Source of the DNA: Legionella fallonii LLAP-10 | Lineage (GTDB): Bacteria; Pseudomonadota; Gammaproteobacteria; Legionellales; Legionellaceae | NCBI RefSeq assembly: GCF_000953135.1 | Contig: NZ_LN614827.1 | Span: 2,385,001 to 2,449,000 of the forward strand | DNA length: 64,000 nt | Direction: 5' to 3' | Shown here: piece after piece, positions 9,203 to 18,373 of the stretch | Position numbering within the stretch: the stretch's first letter is position 1 | How the letters are laid out: each line of letters begins with the position of its first letter | Translations under genes and position numbers: made by a program | Notes under the pieces: model-generated | Seen by the model: the letters and a program-made list of their open reading frames with translations, nothing else | Database searches by the model: none | What the model was told of the DNA's origin: nothing

Positions 9203-9539
9203 TGAATAGCGATCCTGTTATATTCAATTAATGATTGACTATGAGCACCACCAATATAAATCACAAACAACTTTATAGCTCCACCTATTGTTAAGTTAAT
9301 TGCTTAAAATTCAAGCACATAACTATTTTTTACAAAGATTGTATTATCTTTAAATCACCGCTATGTTAAATAAGGGGTTGACGATTTAATACTAGTTATA
9401 TTTTGCAGAATAAACAACCTGCATAATGTCTGTAAAAAATAATGACTGGACTATATTGATACGATAAAATGATGGATTTTGAGTTTGTATCAAAATAGAA
9501 AGAATTCATTGTTATCATCAATTACAAGGGGTCGATGGA
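9203..9539. other. Intergenic region between divergent genes
   Basis: An AT-rich spacer of 337 bases between divergently transcribed genes. It must hold promoters for both. I see no convincing -35/-10 pair at standard spacing, no RNA gene and no repeat. Confidence 0.5.
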
Positions 9540-10724
9540 ATGACAAGTACAGCAGAAATAATGGAGCTCACGGACTTAAATTCAGGTAATAAAAAGTCAA
9601 AAAAAATCAAAGACAATCTAGATCAAGTTTTTCTGACCCAGAAAGGACTTGACCAAATTAAAGAAAACTTGAATAGAATGGTCGATGCCATGGCCCATAA
9701 TCCAAGTTATATCTCACGTGCAGCAGCTTTTTGGGGCGAACTTCCCTTATGGCAAAAAATTGTAGCCGGTGCTGTTCTGATTATTCCTATTTTTGCCATC
9801 GCCATGGTACTTCAATCCGCCATATTTCTTGCCCTCAGTATATTTACCCTCATCACTTATACAGCAAGCAGTCTTCTACTAGATAACCACCATAATCTTA
9901 ATTTAAATCGTACAGAACATTTAAAAGCGGGTCTCACAAGCTTAGCAGATACCTTGGGCGTAATTATCATCTCTTTAGATAAATTGCGCGAACAATTAGC
10001 GGTTGAAATAGAACAGTTTCAGCTAGAAAATGAAAAATTAGCGATTAATGTCAAAGATTTAGGTGAGGAAATACAAGAACTGATTGAACAAAGAAAACTA
10101 CTGCAAGAAACAGAACAAGCATTACGTCAAACCAATAAAGAACTGGAAAAAGTGGCGGACTCATTAAAAAAATCTCTCAAAGAACACACCGAACTGTTAG
10201 AACAAAGTGAAGCGCTGTTACACCAGGTACAAAAAGACTATAAGTTGGCCCAATCTGATTTGACAGACAAAATAAAGGAACTGAACCAAACCAGACAGGA
10301 CATGGGAGAAAAAATTGAAACCTTAAGTGGTGTGGCCGATTCATTGCAGGGTTTGCTACAAACATTTACCGACCAACTCAAGTTGGATAAAACACAACAA
10401 GAAGCGTTTAGAAAAAAGATAAAAGAGATATTAAGTGATGAAACAAAAAGCCTTCTGATAATAGCCGAACGACTCAGCACGATTGAACTAAAGCTGTCAG
10501 CAGAAAAAGATGAATACAATCGACTTAATGAGCAATACAGGCAACTTATAGAGCGTAATGAAACCCAGGTAGGTCGTCTAGAACGGACTGGACCAACCAA
10601 TCCCCAGCAAGAACAAGTCAGTCAGGCTGTAGCATTGAAAAATGTTGGATTTTATGCGGTGAATACACAGCATCATGAGGTAACAACACCACATCAAGAT
10701 AGCCGATTAGCAGCCCACCATTAA
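9540..10724 (+). CDS. LegC-like coiled-coil membrane protein (putative SNARE-mimic effector)
   Basis: A 394-residue protein: a polar N terminus (1-70), two adjacent hydrophobic segments at about 74-112 (IVAGAVLIIPIFAIAMVLQS and the next stretch), then a nearly uninterrupted coiled coil from about 135 to 345 (repeated EQ/EL/KEL heptads), and a short Gln/His-rich tail. This order, an N-terminal membrane hairpin followed by a long cytosolic coiled coil, is that of the Legionella LegC2/LegC3/LegC7 effectors and chlamydial Inc proteins, which act on host vesicle fusion. Family membership is inferred from architecture, not from a confirmed alignment. Confidence 0.62.
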   Translation: MTSTAEIMELTDLNSGNKKSKKIKDNLDQVFLTQKGLDQIKENLNRMVDAMAHNPSYISRAAAFWGELPLWQKIVAGAVLIIPIFAIAMVLQSAIFLALSIFTLITYTASSLLLDNHHNLNLNRTEHLKAGLTSLADTLGVIIISLDKLREQLAVEIEQFQLENEKLAINVKDLGEEIQELIEQRKLLQETEQALRQTNKELEKVADSLKKSLKEHTELLEQSEALLHQVQKDYKLAQSDLTDKIKELNQTRQDMGEKIETLSGVADSLQGLLQTFTDQLKLDKTQQEAFRKKIKEILSDETKSLLIIAERLSTIELKLSAEKDEYNRLNEQYRQLIERNETQVGRLERTGPTNPQQEQVSQAVALKNVGFYAVNTQHHEVTTPHQDSRLAAHH

Positions 10725-11019
10725 AGGAGAAATACCATCATTTACAAGCAATCATCTTGAACTTTTGTTCTAGACAGTTGCTACTCAACGGTTAATCCTA
10801 TGTTGGCTGGTTTAGCCTGGTTGCGTGTAGAGCACAGGTGAGCTCTTAATGGTGTTAGCTTAAGGGGAAGGAAGCCCGGATTGACGAAATCTCCAAGATT
10901 GAGGCTACACTCCCAGAGGACGCTGCACAAATGCAGGCTATGTTATAAAAACTTAAGTTAACACCATGAACCAAACGGACTACATCGCTTCTATCAATAG
11001 TAGATAAATAGATACGTAA
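10725..11019. other. Intergenic region with repeat-like sequence
   Basis: 295 bases without a gene. It contains GC-richer patches near 10800-10930 (AAGCCCGGATTGACGAAATC, GAGGCTACACTCCCAGAGG) that look like pieces of a dispersed intergenic repeat. No intact hairpin terminator was found. Confidence 0.4.
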
Positions 11020-11205
11020 TTATTTAAGAATATTTTTTGAAGAAAGAACGTCTTGTATATTAGGCTCTGCTTCGCCCAAATCATCACCTTGCTTATGCGT
11101 TATATCCTCTTCCTCGCCTGGCTTAGTAGGTTGTTTTTTTAATATCTCTCTAGATGTTTCGAGAAAAGACCATACTTTTGTGCGCTTAGGTTGCTTTGCT
11201 TTCAT
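11020..11205 (-). CDS. Small hydrophilic hypothetical protein
   Basis: A 61-residue protein, basic at the N terminus (MKAKQPKRTKVW) and acidic afterward, probably disordered. AAAGGAG about ten bases before the ATG is a strong ribosome site, the main reason to call it real. It lies 70 bases downstream of the zeta-toxin-like gene on the same strand and may share its transcript. No family is recognised and no function can be inferred. Confidence 0.5.
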   Translation of the reverse strand: MKAKQPKRTKVWSFLETSREILKKQPTKPGEEEDITHKQGDDLGEAEPNIQDVLSSKNILK

Positions 11206-11275
11206 TTATTAGCTACTCCTTTAATAAACTCTCATTTTATCATAACACAGAAAGTTGATCAAAATAAGATCAAAA

Positions 11276-12742
11276 CTACATGTTAGTATATTGTACATCT
11301 TTGCCTTTATTCAGCTCTTTAATTATTCGAAAAGAAAATTCTTTATTAATCAATGGAGCAAAATATTCACTGGTTGTAGGAGTTGGCTTATCAAAATATA
11401 AAGGCTCATTCGGCTTTGCCTTAGGATTAATATTTTCCTTTTTAATCCATTTTTGCATCATTTCCTCATCATAAACAATAATTTCTTTCTTTTTCATATC
11501 AATTGAGGCAAACATGGTTAACTCTCTTGTGGGACTATTATTATCGTACATAGCCACACTAATATTGCTAGAACCTATTAACTCATTTTGATTCAATGAT
11601 TTCATCATTTCCCCTGGAACCGCTTGATGTGATCCCAAGAGACCTTCAGTATGTTCGAATCTCTTCGTCGACTCGCCCCGACCAAATGCCCATTGAACAG
11701 AAGAAGAAACTTCTGTAGAGATCGCAGTAATGACCACTGTTCCATAGCGTTGATTGGCCTCTCTAAGTTCATCAGGCTTTAATTTGGTCTGATCATGTAG
11801 AAAATGAGGATACTTATTACCGGCTTCGTTGCCTTTCTTTGCGATATGTTGCATTACTCTCTCTTTAACCAACAAAGCTTCTTCGTAGGTATATTGCGAA
11901 TATTTTTGCGGATCTAATTCTGGTTTTTGCAAAAAGGGTTTCAATCTATCGGCATTATGATGAACTAATTGATTCCACTCAATGCCAATAGGTTCTCGTT
12001 TTTTTATAGTAGCTGCAGTATTTTTAAGACAAGTACCTTTCCCTGAGGCAACTCCTCCAGTAGTGAAAATCGCCATACTCTCTTCTTTTGCAACATAATC
12101 CAAAGGCTGTAATTTACCTGCATGGCATAATTGATCGATAGCTTCACTAACTACGGGTTCAATCATATCACGTGCTCTATTAGCATAAATCAAGGCCATG
12201 CCTCGCTGAACACAGATGCTTTTAAGCACTTCTTGATTTGTACTCCAAGGTTCTTTTGTTGCAATTTCATTATAAAACGACTTTAGAGCTTCCTGCTCCT
12301 TAGAAGAGAGATCATAAACTCCATCTAATTTGCCATTTATCAAATCATCAATGAAGATATCAACTTGTGTTAAAGCGTGTTGATATATAGTGCGACAATC
12401 CTGAACAATATTACTACGAGCCAATTGTGCCTGTACCATAGTAAAAGCGTGTCCAAAAGTATCTGCGTCATCGTCCACATTTTTATCCAATTTTATTCCT
12501 GCTTGCAATTGAGCAAGGATTTCATGTTCCACCATCCTTTCTGGGAGCAAACATACTAAATTCCTAACGAACTCCTTGGGATAAGCGATAACACACTGTT
12601 TCAATAAATCGATACCGAATTGATCCTGGCCTGAGAATGAAGAGGTTAATACAGTAAAGTCAACTGGACTAACTTTTTCTTGCAAATTTATTCTTGCTTT
12701 TAAGTCTGCTGTTAGGACAAAGAATCGTTGATCATATGACAT
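11276..12742 (-). CDS. Zeta-toxin-like kinase domain protein (putative effector)
   Basis: A 488-residue protein. An N-terminal helical region of about 220 residues precedes a P-loop kinase: TTGGVASGKGT (Walker A, about 227-237), then HHNADRLKPFL (261-271), FLHDQTKLKPDELREA (314-329), a beta-strand region VVITAISTEV, and FGRGE with an arginine near 355. This order matches zeta toxins and related small-molecule kinases, which phosphorylate UDP-N-acetylglucosamine or similar sugars. No epsilon-type antitoxin gene is next to it, and the N-terminal extension is far longer than in chromosomal zeta toxins. A host-directed function is therefore more likely than a toxin-antitoxin role, but that is inference. 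Confidence 0.66.
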   Translation of the reverse strand: MSYDQRFFVLTADLKARINLQEKVSPVDFTVLTSSFSGQDQFGIDLLKQCVIAYPKEFVRNLVCLLPERMVEHEILAQLQAGIKLDKNVDDDADTFGHAFTMVQAQLARSNIVQDCRTIYQHALTQVDIFIDDLINGKLDGVYDLSSKEQEALKSFYNEIATKEPWSTNQEVLKSICVQRGMALIYANRARDMIEPVVSEAIDQLCHAGKLQPLDYVAKEESMAIFTTGGVASGKGTCLKNTAATIKKREPIGIEWNQLVHHNADRLKPFLQKPELDPQKYSQYTYEEALLVKERVMQHIAKKGNEAGNKYPHFLHDQTKLKPDELREANQRYGTVVITAISTEVSSSVQWAFGRGESTKRFEHTEGLLGSHQAVPGEMMKSLNQNELIGSSNISVAMYDNNSPTRELTMFASIDMKKKEIIVYDEEMMQKWIKKENINPKAKPNEPLYFDKPTPTTSEYFAPLINKEFSFRIIKELNKGKDVQYTNM

Positions 12743-12892
12743 TGCATGCCTCGTCTATGGTTTATTTTTAAACTAATAGTTCAATTAATGATGAGTGTCA
12801 AATGAGGGGTTTATTTTCTTGTCATGAATACTCAATTTTCCAATGAGTGACGATTTAAAAATAAAACTATATTTGCTTTTTTAAGAAGAGCC

Positions 12893-13297
12893 TTATCGGC
12901 AAGATGGTGGACGATACTGTGCAGGTAAAGTTCCTCTAGTACAATCCCAAGTTAAGCCCCCTACTTGCAAAGTAGGAACTAGAATAATAGAGCCGTTACC
13001 CGCACTAGCAGTATAATTGACAGTAATAACACCCAAATTCCCCATTACAATAGAAGAAACATTAGGCGTTGCGGCAGGAGAGGTATATTGAGTATCAGCA
13101 GCAGTTGCTGGGAGTTGATTATTGATCATAGTATATTCATTAACCGCCAACTGCGCCCCTGATGCTAAATCCAGACCGTCACTGACACGAACCCTGATGG
13201 TATAATTCTGGTATGCGGGTATTGCGATTGCAATCAGAATTCCTATGATAGTAATAGTGATCAAAATTTCGATTAAGGTAAAACCTCTGTCATACAT
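12893..13297 (-). CDS. Type IV pilin-like protein (divergent paralogue)
   Basis: The class III prepilin signal is MYDRG^[13 protein letters not shown]: short basic leader, Gly before Phe, Glu at mature position 5, then the hydrophobic helix. PilD would cut and methylate it. The C-terminal pair of Cys (WDC ... PPSC) forms the usual D-loop disulfide. An upstream in-frame ATG at 13303 lies only two bases from GGGA, whereas the ATG at 13297 sits at good distance, so I place the start there. It is clearly less conserved than the two pilins at 13422 and 16145. Its own -24/-12 element suggests separate expression. Confidence 0.86.
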   Translation of the reverse strand: MYDRGFTLIEILITITIIGILIAIAIPAYQNYTIRVRVSDGLDLASGAQLAVNEYTMINNQLPATAADTQYTSPAATPNVSSIVMGNLGVITVNYTASAGNGSIILVPTLQVGGLTWDCTRGTLPAQYRPPSCR

Positions 13298-13329
13298 AAA
13301 CATTCCCGGCGGGTATATAGTCTAAAACC

Positions 13330-13345
13330 TGCATATAAGGTGCCA
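13330..13345 (-). promoter_or_regulatory. Sigma-54 type -24/-12 element for the divergent pilin
   Basis: On the minus strand TGGCA, six bases, ATGCA (consensus TGGCA-N6-TTGCW), about 30 bases before the pilin start. One mismatch in the -12 half. Pilin genes in this group are classically RpoN/PilR controlled. Confidence 0.55.
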
Positions 13346-13378
13346 ATTTTTATATAAATTGCCAATTGCTGAATAAAT

Positions 13379-13405
13379 AAAAACCGCTCTTAGAGCGGTT
13401 TTTAT
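13379..13405 (-). terminator. Rho-independent terminator after the major-type pilin gene
   Basis: AAACCGCTCT/AGAGCGGTTT hairpin followed by T residues on the minus-strand transcript, 17 bases past the pilin stop at 13422. It would also isolate the next pilin gene and explains why that one needs its own promoter. Confidence 0.85.
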
Positions 13406-13421
13406 TTATTTTTAAGAAATA

Positions 13422-13835
13422 TTATCTACAGCTAGCCGGAGCATATTTAGGTAACTCCGTTCCAACTTTACAGACCCAAGTCACATCTCCGTTAGTGGTA
13501 AGGGTCGGTGTTAAAGTAATTGTTCCACCACCAGCGGCTGCACTATAAGTGATGGTGATTACAGCAAGACCATCGTTAGAAATTGCAATTGAGGCAACGT
13601 TGGGAGTCGCTGCGGGAGTAGTATAGCCTGTTGCTGTTTGCGTAGCAGGTAAAGCATTATTCGTCATAGTCGTTTCTGAAACGGCTAATTGGGCTGACGA
13701 GGCCATTTGCAACCCTTCTGTCACACGCGCTCTAATCGTGTAGTCTTGGTAAGCTGGAATAGCAATAGCGGCTAAAATACCAATAATTGCCACAACTATC
13801 ATTAATTCAATTAACGTAAAACCCTTTTGTCTCAT
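13422..13835 (-). CDS. Type IV major pilin (copy 1)
   Basis: A 137-residue prepilin with MRQKG^[13 protein letters not shown], followed by the standard N-terminal helix ([15 protein letters not shown]), a Thr/Ala-rich globular domain and a disulfide-bonded C terminus (WVC ... APASC). The leader, Gly(-1) and Glu5 mark it for PilD and for the type IV pilus fibre (adhesion, twitching, competence). AGGAGAAA lies just upstream of the ATG. It differs from the copy at 16145 by only three residues (I/V, S/T, A/T within about residues 85-100). A sigma-54 element precedes it and a terminator follows it. Confidence 0.93.
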   Translation of the reverse strand: MRQKGFTLIELMIVVAIIGILAAIAIPAYQDYTIRARVTEGLQMASSAQLAVSETTMTNNALPATQTATGYTTPAATPNVASIAISNDGLAVITITYSAAAGGGTITLTPTLTTNGDVTWVCKVGTELPKYAPASCR

Positions 13836-13869
13836 GACTTTCTCCTAAAATTTATTATGATATTAAGCA

Positions 13870-13885
13870 AGCAAGGACAATGCCA
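13870..13885 (-). promoter_or_regulatory. Sigma-54 promoter of pilin copy 1
   Basis: Minus strand TGGCA-TTGTCC-TTGCT, an exact match to TGGCA-N6-TTGCW, 35 bases before the pilin ATG. It implies RpoN with the PilS/PilR regulator, from knowledge of pilin genes. Confidence 0.8.
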
Positions 13886-14157
13886 TCATAAAAGACATTG
13901 GTATAATCTACCAATTTATCTAAATTAATTCCGCGAAATGAAACATTTTCTGCAAAAAACAAGGATAATAGGCAGGAAATAAATTAATTCCTAAAGTTTT
14001 AAGTGTGCATTTTGGTTCGTTTATTAAAAGTCTCCATGCATTAAAACGACCAAAACATGACATTTATTGTCACATTTTGACAATAAGAATTCTAATTATG
14101 ACAAATTTCTGTGAAATTAAGTATAATTTGTCTATAAACTCAGTAATAGAGGTACAT

Positions 14158-14481
14158 ATGTCACGTAAAGAACGCATAGAACAACAGTTATTAGAAGAAC
14201 TTACTCCCACTTTTTTAAATGTTGAAGATGAATCAAACAATCACCATGTACCTGAAGGAGCTCAAACTCACTTTAAAGTGATTGCAGTTTCTGCCAAATT
14301 TAAAGATTTAAGCCGTGTAGCCCGACATAGATTAGTAAATCATTTGCTCAACAATGAATTTGCGTTAGGTTTACATGCTCTAAGCTTGCATTTATATACT
14401 TCTGAAGAGTGGCTCAATAAAAATAAATCGGTATTACAATCTCCAAGCTGTAAAGACGGTTATAAAAATAGACTCAATTAA
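14158..14481 (+). CDS. bolA: BolA-family protein
   Basis: 107 residues starting at MSRKERIEQQLLEEL. The frame is open upstream, but GAGGT just before ATG 14158 and the homology decide this start. The centre carries the BolA features: HFKVIAVSAKFKDLSRVARH (the conserved region with the invariant His) and ALGLHALSLHLYTSEEW. BolA proteins pair with monothiol glutaredoxin to carry or sense Fe-S clusters and influence cell morphology and stress response. The C terminus (KNKSVLQSPSCKDGYKNR) is typical of proteobacterial BolA. It lies between the two pilin copies and is not co-oriented with them. Confidence 0.93.
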   Translation: MSRKERIEQQLLEELTPTFLNVEDESNNHHVPEGAQTHFKVIAVSAKFKDLSRVARHRLVNHLLNNEFALGLHALSLHLYTSEEWLNKNKSVLQSPSCKDGYKNRLN

Positions 14482-14676
14482 AAACATCATGAGTATCAAG
14501 ACCATCTAAAAATAACCAAAATAGGCCTAATAACGCGACAAAAATAACGTAATCAAAAGATAGAGTTACAGATATTTAAGACAGTAAAAAACAAAATACC
14601 TTCTGTAATAAAATAAATCTTTCTCAATACTCAAGTTTCTGTATAATGTATATCTTTTTAACAAGTCGAAAAGTCA

Positions 14677-16077
14677 ATGAAAACAATTTCTGCTGAAAAA
14701 ATATCGGTATTTGCATTAGTATTGCTTATCACAGGGGCAATAGATAGCATCAGAAATTTGCCGGGTACTGCTTTATTTGGTTCGACACTTATTTTCTTTT
14801 TCATTTTTTCGGCAATTATTTTCTTAATTCCGGTAGCGCTTGTTTCTGCAGAACTATCCTCAACTTGGTCAGAAGAAGAAGGGGGTATTTACAGCTGGGT
14901 AAAACATGCTTTTGGTGAAAATGTCGCGTTCTTCACCATTTGGTTACAGTGGATAAATACCTTAGTCTGGTATCCAACTATTTTATCCTTTATCGCTGGA
15001 ACCATCGCTTTTCTAATTAATCCGGAATTGGCGCAAAATAAATATTACCTGATTGCGGTGATCCTCACTATTTTCTGGAGCTTAACCCTTGTCGGTGCCT
15101 CTGGCTTACGCACTTCCGCTGCTTTCGCAGGATTCTGTGCCATAGTAGGAATGATAATTCCTATGGGATTCATTATTTTCCTGGCATTTATTTGGTTAAT
15201 TAAAGGCAATCCCATTGCCATTGATCTCAGTCTACCTCATCTATTGCCTCAGTGGAAAGACGGCCAATCTTGGGTTTCATTAACCGCTATTATGACCTCA
15301 TTTCTAGGAATGGAATTAGCTGCGGTTCATGTTCGTAATGTGAAAGATCCTCAAAAAAACTTTCCTAAAGCAATGTTTTTTTCAGTCTTACTCATTTTAT
15401 TTACTATGATTTTCGGCTCTTTAGCTATAGCTTTTGTTCTGCCCAAAGAAAAAATTAGCTTAGTCGATGGCGTCATGAGAGCCTTCAATAATTTTTTCCA
15501 AGCCTACCATCTTAATTGGCTAATGCCTATTTTAGTACTCTTACTGCTTTTAGGTAGCCTAGGTTCTATGATTAACTGGATTATTTCACCTGCCAAAGGC
15601 CTTTTAATGGCGGCCAATCATAATTTCTTACCACAATCCTTGTGCAAAATAAACAAACACGGTGTAGCATCTCGTATTCTAATTCTACAAGCGGTGTTAG
15701 TTACCTTCTTATGCAGCGGTTTCCTTTTATTTCCCAGTGTTAATGCCATTTATTGGTTATTTACTGATTTAAGTACCGAACTATACATGATGATGTATGT
15801 ATTGATGTTTATTGCTGCCTGGCATTTGAAAAGTAAATTTGCTCATTTAGAACGCCCTTTTGCAATACCAGGCGGTAAAGCAGGATATTACCTAATTTGC
15901 ATCCTAGGATTATTAGGCTGTGCTATTACTTTAGTGGTTGGATTTATTCCTCCTGAGCAAACTATGGATGTAGGTGGTGCCAGACATTTCCGCCTGATTT
16001 TCTCCTTAGGTATAGCCGCTATGTTGTTGCCCGCTCTCTTAATCTATTTATTACGCAGAAAATACCTCGTTAAATAA
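14677..16077 (+). CDS. APC-superfamily amino-acid transporter (GadC/glutamate:GABA antiporter-like)
   Basis: 466 residues with about twelve hydrophobic segments. The N-terminal SIRNLPGTALFGSTLIFFF and ELSSTWSEEEGGIYSWVKHAFG are typical of the first helices in the glutamate:GABA antiporter subgroup (GadC, YjeM-like). The middle has FLGMELAAVHVRNVKDPQKNF, the conserved loop of this group. It would exchange or import amino acids, a key carbon source for Legionella. It stands alone and ends at a shared bidirectional terminator. The substrate cannot be told from sequence alone. Confidence 0.85.
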   Translation: MKTISAEKISVFALVLLITGAIDSIRNLPGTALFGSTLIFFFIFSAIIFLIPVALVSAELSSTWSEEEGGIYSWVKHAFGENVAFFTIWLQWINTLVWYPTILSFIAGTIAFLINPELAQNKYYLIAVILTIFWSLTLVGASGLRTSAAFAGFCAIVGMIIPMGFIIFLAFIWLIKGNPIAIDLSLPHLLPQWKDGQSWVSLTAIMTSFLGMELAAVHVRNVKDPQKNFPKAMFFSVLLILFTMIFGSLAIAFVLPKEKISLVDGVMRAFNNFFQAYHLNWLMPILVLLLLLGSLGSMINWIISPAKGLLMAANHNFLPQSLCKINKHGVASRILILQAVLVTFLCSGFLLFPSVNAIYWLFTDLSTELYMMMYVLMFIAAWHLKSKFAHLERPFAIPGGKAGYYLICILGLLGCAITLVVGFIPPEQTMDVGGARHFRLIFSLGIAAMLLPALLIYLLRRKYLVK

Positions 16078-16102
16078 ATCATTGTAACCTGGAGCACACA
16101 AT

Positions 16103-16128
16103 AAAAAACCGCCTGTAGGCGGTTTTTT
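16103..16128. terminator. Bidirectional terminator between transporter and pilin copy 2
   Basis: AAAAAACCGCC TGTA GGCGGTTTTTT: a perfect stem with A/T tails on both sides, placed between convergent genes ending at 16077 and 16145. Confidence 0.9.
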
Positions 16129-16144
16129 ATTTACTCCAAGTATA

Positions 16145-16558
16145 TTATCTGCAGCTAGCCGGAGCATATTTAGGTAACTCTGTTCCAACCTTACAGACCC
16201 AAGTCACATCTCCGTTAGTAGTAAGGGTGGGGGTTAGGGTAATTGTCCCACCACCAGCCGTGGCTGTATAAGTGATAGTGATTACAGCAAGACCATCATT
16301 TGATACTGCAATTGAGGCAACGTTGGGGGTCGCTGCGGGAGTAGTATAGCCTGTTGCTGTTTGCGTAGCAGGTAAGGCATTATTCGTCATAGTCGTTTCT
16401 GAAACGGCTAATTGGGCTGATGAAGCCATTTGCAGCCCTTCTGTCACGCGCGCTCTAATCGTGTAGTCTTGATAAGCTGGAATAGCAATAGCGGCTAAAA
16501 TACCAATAATTGCCACAACTATCATTAATTCAATTAACGTAAAACCCTTTTGTCTCAT
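16145..16558 (-). CDS. Type IV major pilin (copy 2)
   Basis: A 137-residue prepilin, three substitutions away from the copy at 13422, with the same leader (MRQKG^F), Glu5 and Cys pair near the C terminus. The two also share the Shine-Dalgarno region (GACTTTCTCCT on the plus strand) and part of the promoter, so the duplication included the 5' region. bolA and the APC transporter separate the copies. Both copies look intact. Likely the same fibre subunit, or a slightly different antigenic form. Confidence 0.93.
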   Translation of the reverse strand: MRQKGFTLIELMIVVAIIGILAAIAIPAYQDYTIRARVTEGLQMASSAQLAVSETTMTNNALPATQTATGYTTPAATPNVASIAVSNDGLAVITITYTATAGGGTITLTPTLTTNGDVTWVCKVGTELPKYAPASCR

Positions 16559-16591
16559 GACTTTCTCCTCGAATTTATTATTATTAGAGCA

Positions 16592-16607
16592 AGCAAAGAC
16601 AATACCA
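16592..16607 (-). promoter_or_regulatory. Sigma-54 promoter of pilin copy 2
   Basis: Minus strand TGGTA-TTGTCT-TTGCT: the same element as at 13870-13885 with one change in the -24 half and one in the spacer. A weaker match may mean lower expression. Confidence 0.7.
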
Positions 16608-16789
16608 CATTTGATAACCTTAAATACTATATTCTCAATAATTTATACGCCCAAACCAGCGCAACATTGATACCGCTCAGGTAATCAAGGCCACACCGCT
16701 ATTAAAATTGAAAATACATGACATTTAATGCCACATTGTGACAAATAAAATAGAAATTTGAAGGACTATTATTTAGGTTTCGCTCAAAG

Positions 16790-17533
16790 TTATACTGAAG
16801 TCAGCAAATCTCGCGCTAAAGCTAAATCTTCTTTGGTATTAATATCCTGCAGAGGTTCAACACATGCATCAGCAGCTATAATAGAGTATCCAGACCATAA
16901 TACACGTAATTGTTCCAAAGCCTCATGCTTCTCTATGTCGCATACAGGCCAGCTAACATAATCTAATAAGAATGCCGCCCTATAAGCATATAGTCCTATA
17001 TGTCTGTAAGTTTGAGCATAGGACTGAATATCATCTCTATGGGCAGGAATAGGGCTTCTAGAAAAATACAAAGCATGGTTATCGTGAGAGCGAACCACTT
17101 TAACTACATTAGGATTGTTTAACAGTTCTAAACTGGTAATAGGCCAGCATAAAGTAGACATGGGTGCAGTACTTTGCATCAAACATTGGGCGACCTGAGC
17201 AATCAATTGTGGTGCAATAAAAGGTTCATCCCCTTGTACATTGACAATAATATCGTCTGCAGCAAATGACCCTTTGGCTACAACTTCAGCAATTCTATCC
17301 GTCCCAGTTTGATGGGATGGTAAGGTCATAACCACTTGCGCGCCAAAATCTCTAGCATGATTTGCTATTAACTCATGATCAGTTGCAATGGTAATGGTCT
17401 GCGGTTGGGCCAATTGCGCTTGTCTGTACACACGTTCAATTACCGTCTGGCCATTTAAATCGTGCAGCAACTTACCTGGAAAACGTGTTGATTGATAGCG
17501 CGCAGGTATAATGACATGGACATTATTCATCAT
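16790..17533 (-). CDS. kdsB: 3-deoxy-manno-octulosonate cytidylyltransferase
   Basis: 247 residues starting [20 protein letters not shown], the nucleotide-binding opening of Kds[10 protein letters not shown] and NVQGDEPFI are the further signature motifs, and [10 protein letters not shown] is the substrate region. It makes CMP-Kdo from CTP and Kdo for lipopolysaccharide inner core. Its ATG overlaps the TGA of the ycaR-like gene (ATGA), so the two are coupled. It is the last gene of the yoaA-tsaB-ycaR-kdsB group. Length is normal. Confidence 0.97.
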   Translation of the reverse strand: MMNNVHVIIPARYQSTRFPGKLLHDLNGQTVIERVYRQAQLAQPQTITIATDHELIANHARDFGAQVVMTLPSHQTGTDRIAEVVAKGSFAADDIIVNVQGDEPFIAPQLIAQVAQCLMQSTAPMSTLCWPITSLELLNNPNVVKVVRSHDNHALYFSRSPIPAHRDDIQSYAQTYRHIGLYAYRAAFLLDYVSWPVCDIEKHEALEQLRVLWSGYSIIAADACVEPLQDINTKEDLALARDLLTSV

Positions 17534-17709
17534 AATTTATCTTTCTCTTCTAAAGAAATTACTCGAGCTTCATGCTCCAACATCACAGGAATATCATCAT
17601 GAATAGGAAATGCCAAGCGATCAAATCGGCAGATAAGTTCCTTTTTTTTCAACAGCAATTTCCCTTTGCATAAAGGGCAAACTAATATTTCCAACAGTCG
17701 CTTATCCAC
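17530..17709 (-). CDS. ycaR: Trm112/YcaR-family small zinc-binding-like protein
   Basis: 59 residues from a GTG start: [20 protein letters not shown], then [20 protein letters not shown]. This is the Trm112 family pattern with Cys-x2-Cys and a third Cys. GGAGG sits six bases before the GTG inside the end of tsaB, and the 8-base overlap with tsaB plus the ATGA overlap with kdsB support the start. In enterobacteria ycaR is also next to kdsB. Function in bacteria is not settled. Confidence 0.9.
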   Translation of the reverse strand: MDKRLLEILVCPLCKGKLLLKKKELICRFDRLAFPIHDDIPVMLEHEARVISLEEKDKL

Positions 17710-18373
17710 GCGAACCTCCTTGAGTTACTTGATTGCGTACATATATCGGTTGAGCTTCTGCCACTGATACGGGTTTTATGGCAGCATGTAATGCCAATCG
17801 TATCATAGCCGCAGCATTAGGATATAAATTTATTTTTTCACTTATTAAAGATTTGAGCGTTTCTGGAAAATCGTCCCAGTAATCATCAATACCAGTTCCT
17901 GCCAAAACCATAGGCTGTTGTTCGGGTAACAGAATCTCCCTTGCCCCATTAACTTTATCTTCTGAAGCTAATTTGCCTTTGGCGAAATAGCTCCAGTATA
18001 GCTCATGCATTCGTGCATCTAAAACTGCCAAAACCGGTAAGTTCATGTCATTTTTTAATTCCCGCGCAGACCATGCAACAGCCGCAAGGCTACTCACAGG
18101 AATCAACTGCAAATCATGGGCGTAGGCTAATCCTTTAGCAATACTGCATGCAATACGCAATCCAGTAAAACTTCCTGGACCACAACCAAAAATTATTCCA
18201 TCCAATTGCTTCATTGTTGATAGGCCTACCTGCCTCATTAACTTATCAATCAGCGGTAATACTAATTGTGCATGAGTTTTTTGACTCCCTTGCTCTTCAC
18301 AAGACAGCTTATCATCAACCATTAAGGCCACACTGGCCATTTCAGTTGAGGTATCAATCGCTAACAGTTTCAT
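17702..18373 (-). CDS. tsaB: tRNA threonylcarbamoyladenosine biosynthesis protein TsaB
   Basis: 223 residues. [30 protein letters not shown] and [20 protein letters not shown] are characteristic of TsaB, the ASKHA-fold partner of TsaD and TsaE in making t6A37 of ANN-decoding tRNAs. It has the shorter, catalytically inactive fold. The gene overlaps the end of yoaA by about 20 bases and the start of ycaR by 8, so the group is one operon. Confidence 0.96.
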   Translation of the reverse strand: MKLLAIDTSTEMASVALMVDDKLSCEEQGSQKTHAQLVLPLIDKLMRQVGLSTMKQLDGIIFGCGPGSFTGLRIACSIAKGLAYAHDLQLIPVSSLAAVAWSARELKNDMNLPVLAVLDARMHELYWSYFAKGKLASEDKVNGAREILLPEQQPMVLAGTGIDDYWDDFPETLKSLISEKINLYPNAAAMIRLALHAAIKPVSVAEAQPIYVRNQVTQGGSRG

